64,000 nt of DNA from Ariolimax columbianus (GCA_036924085.1 JAVGWX010000018.1:19585464-19649463), one strand, 5' to 3'; shown: positions 10,165-21,600, numbered from the stretch's first letter. A program made the numbers and translations. Notes: generated by a model not told the origin, from the sequence alone.

Positions 10165-10313
10165 TTATAGAAAACACAGATATGGGACAAGGGACACGAT
10201 CACCACAAATACATCAGTAGATAAGTTAGCGAAAGTGGAGATGAATATAAGACACACCCTACGAAAGAAGTCTGGCAATATAACTAGAGATGTGTTGGGA
10301 TTGAAACCCACAC
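10165..10313 (+). mobile_element. RTE-like LINE 3' fragment, left half (split)
   Basis: Plus-strand frame 2 reads NIRHTLRKKSGNITRDVLGL, the conserved HTLRK..ITRxAL block of RTE-type LINE C-termini. Its continuation (RKVRAGRSFNTWLRTVEEEA) is found after 12710, on the far side of the LINE A insertion. The TSD GAAACCCACAC ends this half at 10303-10313. Confidence 0.72.
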
Positions 10314-12709
10314 TTAACAATGAGCAAAATGGAAGAGGCCATGAGAACATTAAAGAAAAGGAAATCTCCCGGAAAAGATGGGATAACAAACGAAATGCTG
10401 ATGGGGCTGGGCCAAACAGCGAAGAGGAAACTGCTATCGGTCCTGAACCAAAGCTGGAAAAGGGAAATTGTACCCCAGGCATGGAAAGACGCAGTACTTG
10501 TACCAGTACCAAAAAACGGAAAGGACAAAACAGATCCAAATGGATACAGGCCTATCAGCCTACTGAGCTGTGTCGGCAAACTGATGGAACGTATGATAAA
10601 CACCAGACTGATGTGGCATCTGGAAGAAAAACGAATACTAATTCCACAGCAAGCCGGCTTTAGACAGCACAGATCCACTGAGCACCAGGTCATCCTCATA
10701 GCCCAGGAAATAGAAGATGCCTACCAGGCATAGAAACACACAGTAGCTGTTTTGGTGGACCTGGAAAAGGCATTTGACAAAGTCTGGAAAGATGGACTTA
10801 GAGTCAAGCTAAGAAAAAGTGAAGTTTGTGGGAAAATGTACAAGTGGATCAACCACTACCTCAAAAACAGAACGGCCAGAGTCCAAGTACAAGGGCAGAT
10901 GAGCAAAAAGGTGACACTCGAGCAGGAAGTACCCCAAGGGGGAGTACTGTCACCCACACTCTTCCTGGTGTATATAAACGACATTACAGAGAATATACCA
11001 AGAAGAGTCCATAGCTCAATGTTTGCAGACGATCTGGCTATGTGGACCTCTGAAAAGAATCTCACCATAGCAAGAAATCGGATGCAGCAGGCCCTAACAT
11101 CGCTGGAAGAATGGGCGAACTCATGGCTGGTCAAAATAAACGAGGAGGGACAATATTCTCGCTTTCAATCAAACCCCAAAATATCAAATTAAGTTTAAAT
11201 GGCAAATTCCTGCAGCCAAACGACAACCCAAACTATCTGGGAGTCACATTTGATAGGCGCATGACATGGAAAAGTCAGATCGAGAGAAATCGAATGAGAG
11301 CCAGAGAAAGAAAGGCAATCATGAGGAAACTTGCTGGCACAAGCTGGGGAGCAGACGAAAGCATACTAAAGAAACTGTACACTGGAAGAGTGAGACCAGT
11401 TCTCGAGTATGGCATTGCGGCATGGACAACAGCAGCAAAGGCTAACTTCGATTAAGTTAGCAAACTTCAAAACCAAGCCATGAGAGTTATAACAGGAGGC
11501 ATGAAGTCAACGCCAATTGTAGAAATTGAAAAGATTACAGAACTGCAATCCATGACCGATAGAAGAGACTGCAGAGCCCAGCTGCAGTCAGAGAAACTCC
11601 GAAGACTGACTGACCATCCAATGCACCAGGGACTAAACAATTTGGGAAATGGGAAACAAAAGCGGAGAAACTTTGCAGAAATAGCCAAAGCAAAGATGCA
11701 CGAAGATCCCATAAACGCACTAACAACACCAAAACCCATAACTACTGTACGAAAACCTACCTGGAGGCAGGATATATTTCCAGAGGTGGTAGAAAATATA
11801 CCAGGTATTGGAAACAAAAACTGCCAGACTGAACAAGAAAGGAGAGATACTACCCTAAGCTTTATATCGAAAAACTACCCAAGCATGGACTGGACCCATG
11901 CATACACCGACGGTTCTGTAACAAACACTACACAGAACGGAGGGGCAGGAGCATTCCTGAACCTACCAAATGGCAGAAAAATAACACTGTCATTCGCTAC
12001 TGGTAAGTACACAAGCAATTTCAGAGCGGAGGCAGAGGCACTGAGGGTGACAGTGGAGGAAATGGTGACACACAAAGAAAATGAGAGCCACATAGTCCTG
12101 CTGACAGATGCTCTCGCCGTAGTCACAGCGCTAAAAAGCCAGAAAAACACTGAGCTTAATGACTTAAGAGCAGCACTCTGCAAACTGTGCCAGTAGTCCG
12201 TACCAAAAAGGGTGGTGGTACAGTGGGTCCCATCACACTGCAACATCCAAGGCAACGAGGAGGCAGAGAGACTGGCAAAAGAAGGTGCAAGACTACCACA
12301 AACAGATACTAGTATGACGTACGAAGAGTCAAAACGGCTTATCAAAGCCAGATACATGACCAAATGGGAAACCGAACATACTGGTTACACCAAAAACGAT
12401 GCATATTACCAGTTGAACAGAAGAGAGCAGGTCGTTGTCTTCAGACTTCGCACTGGCCACAATAGACTGAGGTACCCCCTATTCAACAAATTGAAGATAG
12501 GTGGTACCGACGAATGCCCGTGCGGTACAGGTAAAATGACCGCTGAACATCTGCTGCATAACTGCCCGACATACGAGGATCAGAGAGAGCAGATGTGGCC
12601 ATCACCAGTGGAACTGCAAGACAAGCTCTATGGCAGTGTCGTCAGCCTCAGGATGACCGCCGCTTTTTTCGAAAAAAATAATGGTTACTGTCTGACTGCT
12701 TACGAAGAA
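10314..12709 (+). mobile_element. LINE A, best-preserved copy (5' truncated, RT + RNase H)
   Basis: A 2.4-kb non-LTR retrotransposon of Jockey/I type, bounded by an 11-bp TSD GAAACCCACAC at 10303-10313 and 12710-12720. It begins just upstream of the RT domain, so ORF1 and the endonuclease are missing: a typical 5'-truncated insertion. The 3' end is TGCTTACGAAGAA, a short version of the (GAA)n tail seen in the other copies. It is inserted in the C-terminal coding region of an RTE-like LINE. Confidence 0.9.
10320..12709 (+). pseudogene. LINE A ORF2 remnant: reverse transcriptase, RNase H, zinc-knuckle
   Basis: Conceptual protein of the LINE A copy, which would copy element RNA at a nicked target. 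In order: RKSPGKDGITNEML and YRPISLLSCVGKLMERMI (RT fingers), a stop at 10731-10733, LVDLEKAFDKVW (motif A Asp), GGVLSPTLFLVYIND (motif B), MFADDLAMW at 11019-11045 (motif C FADD), a frameshift between about 11134 and 11160, NYLGVTFDRRMTW (thumb start), a stop at 11453-11455, VRPVLEYGIAAW before it, then RNase H with YTDGS near 11903, AEAEAL, LLTDAL, a stop at 12194-12196, WVPSHCNIQGNEEAERLA near 12230, and CPCGTGKMTAEHLLHNCP near 12515. Three stops and one frameshift make it inactive. Catalytic residues of RT and RNase H are still visible. An extra A in the A-run near 12677 removes the usual stop, so the frame reads into flanking DNA to 12748. Confidence 0.9.
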
Positions 12710-12870
12710 GAAACCCACACGGAAAGTGAGAGCCGGGAGATCATTTAACACCTGGTTAAGAACAGTGGAAGAAGAGGCCAGGGAAACTTAGTCTCGTAGT
12801 CGGAATTCCAGAAGATAGCCCAGAATGTGCTTTGGTAGGGTCGTTAAAGGTTCATTTTCTTTTTTTTTTT
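12710..12870 (+). mobile_element. RTE-like LINE 3' fragment, right half (split)
   Basis: Continues the frame left at 10313: RKVRAGRSFNTWLRTVEEEA, as in the GRPxxTWRRTVEEE block of RTE-type LINEs, then a frameshifted RMCFGRVVKG-like end. A T run at 12851-12876 follows. Confidence 0.7.
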
Positions 12871-12876
12871 TTTTTG

Positions 12877-13920
12877 GCAAGGGTATGCTCTTTTCAACCT
12901 CAGAAACAGTTTTTTAGGTTATATCCGCAAGCATACGATGCTGCCCTACACCTACTATAGAGAAGGGATGGATAAATTATGTTGATTTTCGCTATACAAT
13001 TTTCAAATGTTCAAAAGTCTTCCTACGCATATCCTTCCCACTCCCTACGGTAATTAATGCATCGTTCGTTTCTGTCAAAAGCCAGGTCTATGCTGAGCAA
13101 TCCTAAATGTGTACTTAAGTAGAATTGGGCTGATCTTCCGAGCCAGCAGTTCGGAAGTAACCATCTCCTAACATTTCATAAACCAAACCCGAACCGAACG
13201 GTATTTGACTAACAATATGCCCTCCCCAGATGTGAAACTGAACAACACCCAGCTCTCAGCCCCTTGCAACATGATATCATGTCAAACGTCATAAAGGCTG
13301 GTCTATGTACGTGAATACTACGCATAACTTACCTGGTTTGGACTGTATCCCAGGTGTACTGTTTGTTTCAAGAATTGTAAATGTTTCAGGTTTACAGATC
13401 AGTTCTGGTGTGATCTGCGCAGCGAAGATCGGCTGCAAAGAATATCCAACGCCATCTATCTCTTGCTTTGATGGTACTTTCTGTCATCCTTTGCATACCT
13501 GCGAAATATGTCTTGTATTTCTTAATACATGTGTAATTTATATTATTTCTTCTTTCTTTATTGTTTTGTATAAATTACACTTTCCGGTACTGTTTATAAT
13601 TAATGTCCATCATCCGCGCTTTCTATCTGAGAATAACACATGAAATAATACTGGGAGGAATTAATGATTTCTTTTTTACTCTATTCTAACATTCGACTTG
13701 TCACTATTTTAAATTGTATTTATCAAGTTTGTCCAGTTTTTGATGAAGGTCTGTTTTTAGTCATAGCCTTGGATAACGTATGTTAATGCTCACGAGTGAA
13801 AAATGGATTTGTAAGCTGGTTTTGAGAATGTCAATGTCTCTACGACAAACAGTAACTACGCGAAATCACAACACTTGGGCACTCTCATCGTGTCATTCAC
13901 AGCCCATTTCTGAACAAAAT
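12877..13920. other. unassigned stretch
   Basis: No recognised element. A 112-aa ORF at 13305-13643 has several cysteines in its middle but no known domain, and the surrounding DNA is AT-rich. It is not called as a gene. Confidence 0.45.
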
Positions 13921-13990
13921 TATGACTGACATTAGGACAGTCGTCTATAATAACATTCTGACTAACATTAGGACAACCGTCTATACTATT
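13921..13990. repeat. two-copy 37-bp direct repeat
   Basis: CTGACATTAGGACAGTCGTC at about 13926 and CTAACATTAGGACAACCGTC at about 13963, a minimal tandem duplication. Confidence 0.7.
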
Positions 13991-14654
13991 GCAAATAGGT
14001 TCGTGTCTCATATACAAGCGCCCATAAATAGAAACAATCAACGTTTTGACTAACTATATTTCGTCATGCTTTAGCAAATGAACTCTCATTAATCACCGTA
14101 AGCTGTATCATTTTTTTAAATATTTGTTCTAATACCTGTTGAAAGCCTCGTCATCATCAGCAGCAGCATCAAGTCATGCAGTCTTCGGACTAGTTTGCAA
14201 GCTTAGGAGTATATCTTTCAATGTATGCCTGTCAATTGCGGCTCAGTAAAAGTCTTCACAGCTATGTCACTGCATGCTTGTAGCACAAAGGTATCGCTTG
14301 GTCTGTTTATTCCTCTCTTTCCTTGTGTTCTTCTTTCAAGACTTTCTTCATTGGACCATCATGAAGTAGGTTGTGGCTTAGCCAGGATAGTCGTTGTTTT
14401 TGTGTCCTTTGTAGCAGCTTTCTTTCCTCTCCCACTTTCTCTAACATTCTTTCATTTGACTCTCTCTATCCAGCTCACTTTATTAATCATTCGGTAACAC
14501 CACATCTCAAAATCCTTCAAGTATCTCCCCTCCTTTACTCATTGCCAATTTGTAATAACTGTACAGCGTCACAGACCAGACATATCAAATCAGAATTCTG
14601 CTCCAGAGTGTCATATTAATGCTACCTGATACGAAAACGTTGTGTTTCTCTCTA
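13991..14654. other. unassigned stretch
   Basis: Includes a CATCATCAGCAGCAGCATC patch near 14150-14170. A 90-aa ORF at 14225-14497 is hydrophobic but motif-less. Confidence 0.45.
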
Positions 14655-15125
14655 AATGTGTAAACTTAACTTGACTTAATGTATGTATACTGGTTTAGAA
14701 TCATATGCAGAGTCTGTATATAACCAGTTTCCTTTACTTCACTTGATCTAATACATATGGGCATTCAATATATTCTTGAATGCATTAATTTACACTCATA
14801 TTTCTTGTGACAATACCTTCCAAGCATTCACGACTCTCTAACTAAAAAATAATATGTCCTAATATTCAATCTTTCTTTAATTAATTTATAGCTGCGATCT
14901 CTTGTTCTTGTTAGCGGTTGTATTTTGGAGAAAAAAAACTTGTTAGTCTAATTTTTTCTTTCCGTTGATTATCTTATAAACATGTATTAGGTCACCTCAA
15001 ATTCTTCTCTTTTCTGGCTACTGTATGCAGGTTGTACTTGATCTTTCCTCTAGGCTTTTATTCTGGAATCTCACTATTTGTACCCTTTCCAACATGTTTA
15101 TATCCCATCTCCGATAAAGACGATG
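14655..15125 (-). mobile_element. LINE B (CR1/L2-like) 3' end, diverged
   Basis: Starts with AACTTAACTTGACTTAA (AAGTT-type 3' end on the minus strand), then TATACTGGTTTAGAA, the 3' UTR signature, and the C-terminal coding blocks (VNAF, KYFFS, RGHS region) with many substitutions. More diverged than the copy at 5464-6025. Confidence 0.8.
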
Positions 15126-15345
15126 CTGGCTCTTATTACTTTTCAACATCGTGCATCATCTGTTACGATTTAACCCAGGCTTAGGAATTGGTTTATTTGA
15201 TCCATGTCTTCACTTTACTTACATTGCTTCTATAACTCGATCGCTGTCTTGATCTTTTCTATACTAATTATCATATCGTAGTCTGTTGCTCTTTCGCTGA
15301 TATCTTTAACCATGTATGTGCTTTCATCAAATATTTAGTTATCAA
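15126..15345. other. unassigned stretch
   Basis: No recognised element. Confidence 0.4.
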
Positions 15346-15425
15346 GAAAAAGGCATCCCCTCTAATAATAAGGCATCCCCTCTAATAATAAGGCATCCCC
15401 TCTAATAATAAGGCATCCCCTCTAA
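15346..15425. repeat. 20-bp tandem repeat, 4 copies
   Basis: AAGGCATCCCCTCTAATAAT repeated four times with perfect internal identity, so recently expanded. Confidence 0.95.
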
Positions 15426-16034
15426 TTTCAGATTTGTTTTCTCACATTCCTAACCTGCGTTATAGTCTTCTTTGTACTTTCTGTTTTCCTTTTTTTGTTC
15501 CATACGAAACAGATGGAAACTACTGGAGATGTCCTATTTGCACGAAGAATGTATCTCTTGCCAGACATTAAAATGCCCATTGGTCTAGGGTCAGATAAAT
15601 GACAATCTTTTGTTGAATCCGATTGACAAGCAAGAGTGTTTAAACTGATGTACATTTTTTACATAGCCAGCAATTAATAGGTGCTTGTTCCTGCCCAGAT
15701 GAGGTAACTGAGCTATGCCGATGTCTGTTTTTATCATCAACACCTTCCGCATGAGTTGCCTTGAAACACATTAAGTATGATAATGTGTAACAGATCATAG
15801 TGAAGGTATGATAAAGGGAGCAATTTTCGTGAGAGTTATGGATCGTGAATCGAATCATCATCTGTGAAACACTGTGTTTATTGCTTTGTTGCCGTATACG
15901 TAGTAGGCGTCATTGCCAACAATGCCATCGTTTCTGCCGTGGCATAGGCCATTGACAACCCTCTTCCGGCAAGTTGGGTTTTGAGCTTCTCTTTCTATCT
16001 CTCTCCATTTGAGATTGAGTTACAAATTAGGAAA
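15426..16034. other. unassigned stretch
   Basis: Mostly unassigned. 15935-16012 (CCATTGACAACCCTC, CTCTTTCTATCTCTCTC) resembles the 3' terminal part of the RTE-like fragment at 27519-27660. Confidence 0.4.
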
Positions 16035-16360
16035 TACGAGATAGAATTACAACAGCAATAGGGCCTTTTGAAGACCTCTTGGCAACTGTCAAAAGAAGAA
16101 AACTCGCTTGGTACGGTCACATATCGAAATCAAATGGTCTTGCAAATACGATCCTCTTCGGAAAGGTGCAAGGCAGACGACGAAGATGTTGGCCCAAAAG
16201 GAGGTGGGAGGACAACATAAAAGAATGGACCAATCTCCGACCAGAAGTGGCACAGGCAGCGGCCGCTGACAGAGAAGGATGGCGTGGGGTGGTGAGGATG
16301 TCTTTATGTGTGCCCCAACGACCTCACCGGTTACGCGATGACCTAACCTGACCAGTTGAG
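16035..16360 (+). mobile_element. RTE-like LINE C-terminal end
   Basis: Plus frame reads TAIGPFEDLLATVKRRKLAW, YGHISKSNGLANTILFGKV, RPKRRWEDNIKEW-type (here WPKRRWEDNIKEWTNL), AAAADREGWRGVV. This is the conserved end of RTE-type LINE reverse transcriptases (RRxLxWxGHxxR and GRRxxGRPxxxWxDxIxxW blocks). The frame stays open for 90 codons from about 16079 and ends at 16351. 5' truncated. Confidence 0.82.
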
Positions 16361-16794
16361 GTCCAAGAATCAAAATTCATTTTCGCAGTCTCTTCTCCGG
16401 ATGTTTCTTTGTTCACTTCTATTTCTCTTCCTATGTGGGTACAATTTCGGGTCCTGTCTGGTCACGTTTGATGGCGATTTCCGTAGCGTTTGCCCTATCC
16501 AACTTCATTCCTACGTTTGATTGCTGCTCCACTGTTGTTGTTGGCGCCTTCCCAAAGTTTTAATTCCTGACCATATCGCGCCTGCCCATACTCATTATCC
16601 TCCGTACACATTTATTGAGGAACGAGTGGAGTTTCCTTTGTATTGCCATTGTCGTTCGATACGTTTCTGCTATATAAACGAGTTCTCACGACATTTCTTA
16701 ATTGGAAATAGAAGACGTATAGGTAGAACCATTTGTGGGAAGTGGGCATAGTCATCCTTCGGGTCATCTAGCTTCCCTTTGAACCTAGAGCTAC
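16361..16794. other. unassigned stretch
   Basis: No recognised element or gene. Confidence 0.4.
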
Positions 16795-17322
16795 AACTGA
16801 TGTTTCCATCTATGCTTATGCTCAGCTGTCTTACTAAGTTCTGCCGACGAGACTGCAGACAACTGATGTTTCCATCTATGCTTATGCTCAGCTGTCTTAC
16901 TAAGTTCTGCCGACGAGACTGCAGACAACTGATGTTTCCATCTATGCTTATGCTCAGCTGTCTTACTAAGTTCTGCCGACGAGACTGCAGACAGCTGATG
17001 TTTCCATCTATGCTTATGCTCAGCTGTCTTACTAAGTTCTGCCGACGAGACTGCAGACAACTGACATTTCCATCTATGCTTATGCTCAGCTGTCTTACTA
17101 AGTTATGCCGACGAGACTGCAGACAACTGATGTTTCCATCTATGCTTATGCTCAGCTGTCTTACTAAGTTCTGCCGACGGGACTGCAGACAACTGATGTT
17201 TCCATCTATGCTTATGCTCAGCTATCTTACTAAGTTCTGCCGACGAGACTGCAGACAACTGATGTTTCCATCTATGTTTATGCTCAGCTGTCTTACTAAG
17301 TTCTGCCGACGAGACTGCAGCT
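16795..17322. repeat. 66-bp minisatellite, 8 copies
   Basis: Unit begins CTGATGTTTCCATCTATGCT and ends GAGACTGCAGACAA. The 66-bp period is 22 codons, so long ORFs appear on both strands (FPSMLMLSCLTKFCRRDC on plus, AVSSAELSKTAEHKHRWKH on minus). Copies are nearly identical. No start context, signal or flanking coding sequence supports a protein. Confidence 0.96.
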
Positions 17323-17465
17323 ACCGTAGTCCCTTCCATCGTGCATCGCCAAGAATTGGTTAGATTGATAGATAACAGGAAGGTCTCATAACCTCAGCGG
17401 CTTGTATGGATCCTTTGTCCTAGTCATGCGCGGTTTTACAGCAACAAATGGGTTGATATGAGATG

Positions 17466-17640
17466 AAAAGGTCGAAGTAGCGTAGTAGTTAGTGCACTGG
17501 CTTCACAGCCGAGTGATCTTGGTTTGGTCCTCCGTAAATGCGGGATTTTTTCAGATTCTCCACAAAAAAACGGCTCCCGACATCGAACCAGTCTAAACAA
17601 TTTGCTACCAGGTCAATCTGAGAAGTAAAGGGGCCGTAGT
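17466..17640 (+). mobile_element. SINE3-like tRNA-derived element (tentative)
   Basis: tRNA-like head: A box-like TAGCGTAGTAGTTAG, B box-like TTGGTTTGGTCCTC, then GCGGGATTTTTTCAG. The GGATTTTT motif after the B box is shared with 37411 and 46876. Confidence 0.5.
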
Positions 17641-18059
17641 GCTGATGGCCAGGATAATACGGGCCTAAAACAATATTATCAATATGCGACTGAGCTTGTA
17701 AACTGAGTCTTCACTTTATAAAGGCCTCCAATCTTCAAGGACGTGTTTCCATTTTCTGTCCTGGTCATTTGGCAATGCAAAAGTTGATAGAAGTCATAGG
17801 TGCCTTGAACCTCCACCGACATTTGTAGGTTTTGTCCCTGTCCTGTTGGTGATCTGGTCACTGGTCAATTAAGCTAACCATTTTGTTTCCTTGAAGACTA
17901 AAAACACCATATGTGACAACGACTTAAACAGAGCCGATGGAACACTGAGCGCATGTTGAAAATGACGGATAAAAGTTTCAAATTGTAGACATGTTTCTAT
18001 AGCGTTCATCAAATGGAGATGAATACACCGCAACCAGCACTATTTTTGCCTAAATGCAT
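17641..18059. other. unassigned stretch
   Basis: No recognised element or gene. Confidence 0.4.
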
Positions 18060-18626
18060 AGCGAAGTGTGTGTAAGTGGAGAGACGTTTACCTTATAGGA
18101 GTACTGTGTACAGGTGTGGAGTCCTTATCATAGGGGGGATATAAACATGCTGGAAAGAATACAAAAAAAAGGAGCGATAAAGATGATAGTGGGATTCCAG
18201 AATTACAGTTATGAGGAACGACTCAGAAAAACCGGAATACAGTGTCTAGAAGAGAGAAGAATTCGTGGTGACTTAATACAGGTTTATAAGATGATCAGAG
18301 GAATCAATAAATTAGACTATAACACGTTTTTTAAAATACAGCCACCCACAATAACACGAGGGCATAGCTACAAGCTGATTAAAGAGATGTCCAGATTAGA
18401 TATTAGGAAATATTTTTTTAGTCAGAGAGTGGTGTCTGCTTGGAATGCATTGCCAGGGGAGGTAGTGGAGGCAGGGACAGTTAATGCATTTAAGAATAAA
18501 CTGGATGCGCATAGCTTTTAGAGCAAGGTTATGTAAATGTAACTGGTTGTATACAGACTCTGCAGGGTCTTTTAAACCAGTATAAAGACGTTAAGTTTAG
18601 TTAAGTTAAGTTAAGTTAAGGGATGG
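18060..18626 (+). mobile_element. LINE B (CR1/L2-like) 3' end, intact C-terminal frame
   Basis: Best LINE B C-terminus. The open frame 18114-18521 reads YHRGDINMLERIQKKGAIKM, VGFQNYSYEERLRKTGIQCL, RGDLIQVYKMIRG, TRGHSYKL, RKYFFSQRVVSAWNALPGEV, VNAFKNKLDAHSF-stop. The 3' UTR carries TATACAGACTCTGC and CCAGTATAAAGACG and ends in AAGTTAAGTTAAGTTAAG at 18604-18621. 5' truncated. Confidence 0.92.
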
Positions 18627-19079
18627 GTTCCGATAGCAGTTTTACGAAGGCATAACAAACTGGCCGGCTGGAAAAACTGTGAGCCCAAGAGAAGAAGACC
18701 GATTGTTACCAAATCCAAAAATGACACATGGTTGTGCATGCTTTAAATGCGTGTCTGCGCGAGCATGCGAATATTTCAATTTAAATTCTGAAGTCAATTG
18801 TTACTGTCCGTAAAGAATGAAAATGGCTTTAAATGCAGTTTAGGAATGTCGTTATATAAATTAATTTACATTGAGACACATTCCAGGTCTGACATTTGGT
18901 CAATTATTCAATTATTTTTTTTTCAGTGCTGTTACGTAAATGCTCTGTTACGTTGATTTCCTGCGGAATGTTAAATGGGAACAAATGCTGTGTATACCTA
19001 GTTTGGTGATTACACAAGATAGAAATACGGTAAACGGTGTATGCAGACCGCGATGCGTGTACGGGAAAGGTAGCTGTTA
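18627..19079. other. unassigned stretch
   Basis: AT-rich, no recognised element. Confidence 0.4.
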
Positions 19080-19565
19080 TAGCAAATACAGTACAAGAAA
19101 GACAGAGTGACAGATACGGTGGAAGGCAGCCCCATGATAGAAACAGTGCAGGACAGCCTCTATGATAGATACAATATAGGGCAAGCCAAACTTGCAGATA
19201 CGGTACAAGGCAGCCCTAATGACAGTTACGGTGTAAGGCAGCCCCCATGATAGAGACGGTGCAAGGCAGCCCCTGATGAAAGATACGGTACAGGACACCT
19301 CATGATGACAGATACGGTACATGACAGCCTAACTTGCTGTGAATACGAAACAAGCAGCGTCTATGACAGATACGGTAGAAGGCAGCCCTCGTGACAGATA
19401 CGATATAAAGCAGCCCTTATGACTGATACGATACAAGGTAGCATATATGGCAGATATGATACAAGGTAGCCCATATGACAGATACGGTAAAAGGCAGACA
19501 CAGATGACATATCATACAAGGTAGCCCATATGACAGATATAATACAAGGCAGTCCCTATGACATA
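19080..19565. repeat. degenerate ~30-bp tandem array
   Basis: About 16 diverged units of the pattern GACAGATACGGTACAAGGCAGCCC plus a variable ATGA spacer. Unit length and sequence drift along the array, so it is old. Minus-strand ORFs inside are by-products. Confidence 0.85.
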
Positions 19566-19811
19566 TTCTTCCTTTTGGATTAATGTGTGAGAGACTTCTT
19601 TGGGGGAGGTTTCTTGTTGTATCGTGTATTCTGACGGGATGTTCGTATCTATCTTGGCTTCCACAACTGTCCGTCAGGTGCCTTACTATAACTGAGTTGA
19701 CTGTGACGCTGCAGCAACAGCGAGTAGTACGTCGGTTCAATAGAATATCACAAGTACAACATCCCAAGCATGTCGTAAATGACAACTATACATGGGACTA
19801 GCAACCTCATC

Positions 19812-20089
19812 ATATTAAACTATTGAAGGGGACGGCGTGGCCTAGTGGTTAAGTGGCACGGCTCACAACCCGAAGGTGCTGGGTTCGATCCCCATCACAG
19901 CACCGGCCGTTACCCCGGCCGAAGAAAACCCTTAGAAAATGCAGGAGGAAGCAGACCCTTACATAAAATGCATGCTGAAGTCGAATGCACTGGACCGACA
20001 GGCGCAAAATAAAAACCACAGTGCAACGCACACCGCCTTGAGGATTAGAGAAATAAGGCGAACGCAAAAAAAAAAATATTAAACTATTG
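19812..20089 (+). mobile_element. SINE1 with 14-bp TSD
   Basis: tRNA-derived SINE: A box TGGCCTAGTGGTTAAG at 19838-19853, B box GGTTCGATCCC at 19882-19892, a ~160-bp body and an A tail ending near 20076. The TSD ATATTAAACTATTG lies at 19812-19825 and 20076-20089. It would be transcribed by Pol III and mobilised by a LINE in trans (known for SINEs). Confidence 0.94.
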
Positions 20090-21060
20090 CTTTTGAGCCA
20101 ACCACAGCAAACTATGGTAGATATGATGTGATGCAACCAGCTGAAGTGGTAGCCTCACATTTGGTGTTAAACTTGGCAGCGACGCAGGTGCTCTTGCTGT
20201 TATACAATATCGTTTATAAGATCTCTGTTATTGGTCCCTGGCATACATTTTCTTCTGTCGGTCCGTGATTTCTAACCCTGGCGAAGTACATTCCCAGTTG
20301 AGCAAGCCAGCTCTCTGTCGACTAGGGTACATTCTCTAAAATGGTTACCTACATCCAAACCAGTCGACCCACCGCTCATTTACAGGCAGGCCACGTACGC
20401 TAAGCACTGCATTCTTGACCGCCTGTTGATCGCAGGAATGGCTGGCTGCTATTATTCTCTGTAACCAGCTACCAATTTGAGTGACGCGTTCATGGTTAGG
20501 CCAACTTTGTTGTCCCACGCTGTTACGGTTCGTGCGCGGGTTGGACATAACACAGTCAAAAGGTCAAGGTAGTCCATTTGCTTGCACTGGTGTCGAAGAT
20601 GAAGTGTTGGAGACTCTATTCTATTTGTAAGTTAATGTTTGTTCGTTAGCAGTTACATTTACTTTACTTTATAAGTGCCCCGATTGCGCGAAGCGTAGTG
20701 GGGAGGAGCAGGTTTCGTTCTTGCGGACAGATATGTTGCAGTGGTTATTGTTAGACCATGATAGTATAGGAAGTCTTTGAGATTGTCTTTCCGTTTGACT
20801 CGTGGTCTCCCTCTTGAGCTGAATTCTGATCTTGTACTGTAACGCTACTGCCAGGGAATGAAGTTGTTAGAGACTTCAGTATACCAAAATGCAGCTCGTA
20901 TGAGTTATAATGGCCATTTCGTTTCCTCTCTACCGTTTACGTCCAAAGTCGTATACCGGGTAGTCATTTACAGCTGGGTTGACTGGAGAGTACTCAGAGG
21001 GGAATTCGTATCCCGAACCTTTGCGTTGAAAAGCGAGTTTTACCGCTTAAGTCATTTTGG
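20090..21060. other. unassigned stretch
   Basis: No recognised element. Small ORFs at 20345-20548 (minus) and 20858-21145 (plus, running into the 37-bp array) carry no motif. Confidence 0.45.
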
Positions 21061-21067
21061 AGAGGAC

Positions 21068-21600
21068 CAACGTCTGGTCAAGAACAACATACTGATCAGA
21101 CATGTTAGTCAGGGCCAGGAACAACATACTGATCAGACAGATTAGTCAGGGTCAGGAACAACACACTGATCAGACAGATTAGTCAGGGTCAGGAACAACA
21201 TACTGATCAGACATGTTAGTCAGGGTCAGGAACAACATACTGATCAGACATGTTAGTCAGGGTCAGGCACAACATTACTGATCAGACATGACAGTCAGGG
21301 TCAGGAACAACATACTGATCAGACAGATTATTCAGGGTCAGGAACAACATACTGATCAGACATGTTAGTCAGGGTCAGGAACAACATACTGATCAGACAT
21401 GTTAGTCAGGGTCAGGAACAACATACTGATCAGACATGTTAGTCAGGGTCAGGCACAACATACTGATCAGACAGATTAGTCAGGGTCAAGAACAACATAC
21501 TGATCAGACAGGTTAGTCAGGGTCAGGAACAACATACTGATCAGACAGGTTAGTCAGGGTCAAGAACAACATACTGATCAGATATGTTAGTCAAGGTCGT
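21068..21600 (+). repeat. 37-bp minisatellite, about 14 copies
   Basis: Unit GTCAGGGTCAGGAACAACAT ACTGATCAGACATGTTA, 37 bp, with ACATGTTA/ACAGATTA/ACAGGTTA variants. It contains the palindrome CTGATCAG. A second small array of the same unit lies at 45060-45180 in the opposite orientation. Confidence 0.96.

Noticed and set aside
13305..13643. 112-aa ORF with several cysteines as a possible secreted peptide gene
   Set aside because: Hydrophobic AT-rich C-terminus, no domain pattern, no splice or promoter evidence; length is within chance for this window.
16779..17363. 194-aa ORF with eight 22-aa repeats rich in Cys
   Set aside because: The ORF is produced by a 66-bp tandem repeat and is open on both strands. 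No signal, no flanking exon and no sequence outside the repeat supports a protein.
18604..18621. Telomere-like TTAAG repeats
   Set aside because: The motif is the AAGTT-repeat 3' end of LINE B and appears at every LINE B 3' end in the window; not a telomeric motif.
19828..19900. Stand-alone tRNA gene (also at 35438, 46972, 52257 and on minus at 61033, 61403, 63681)
   Set aside because: Seven copies share the same downstream body and A tail, and most have TSDs, so these are SINE1 heads.
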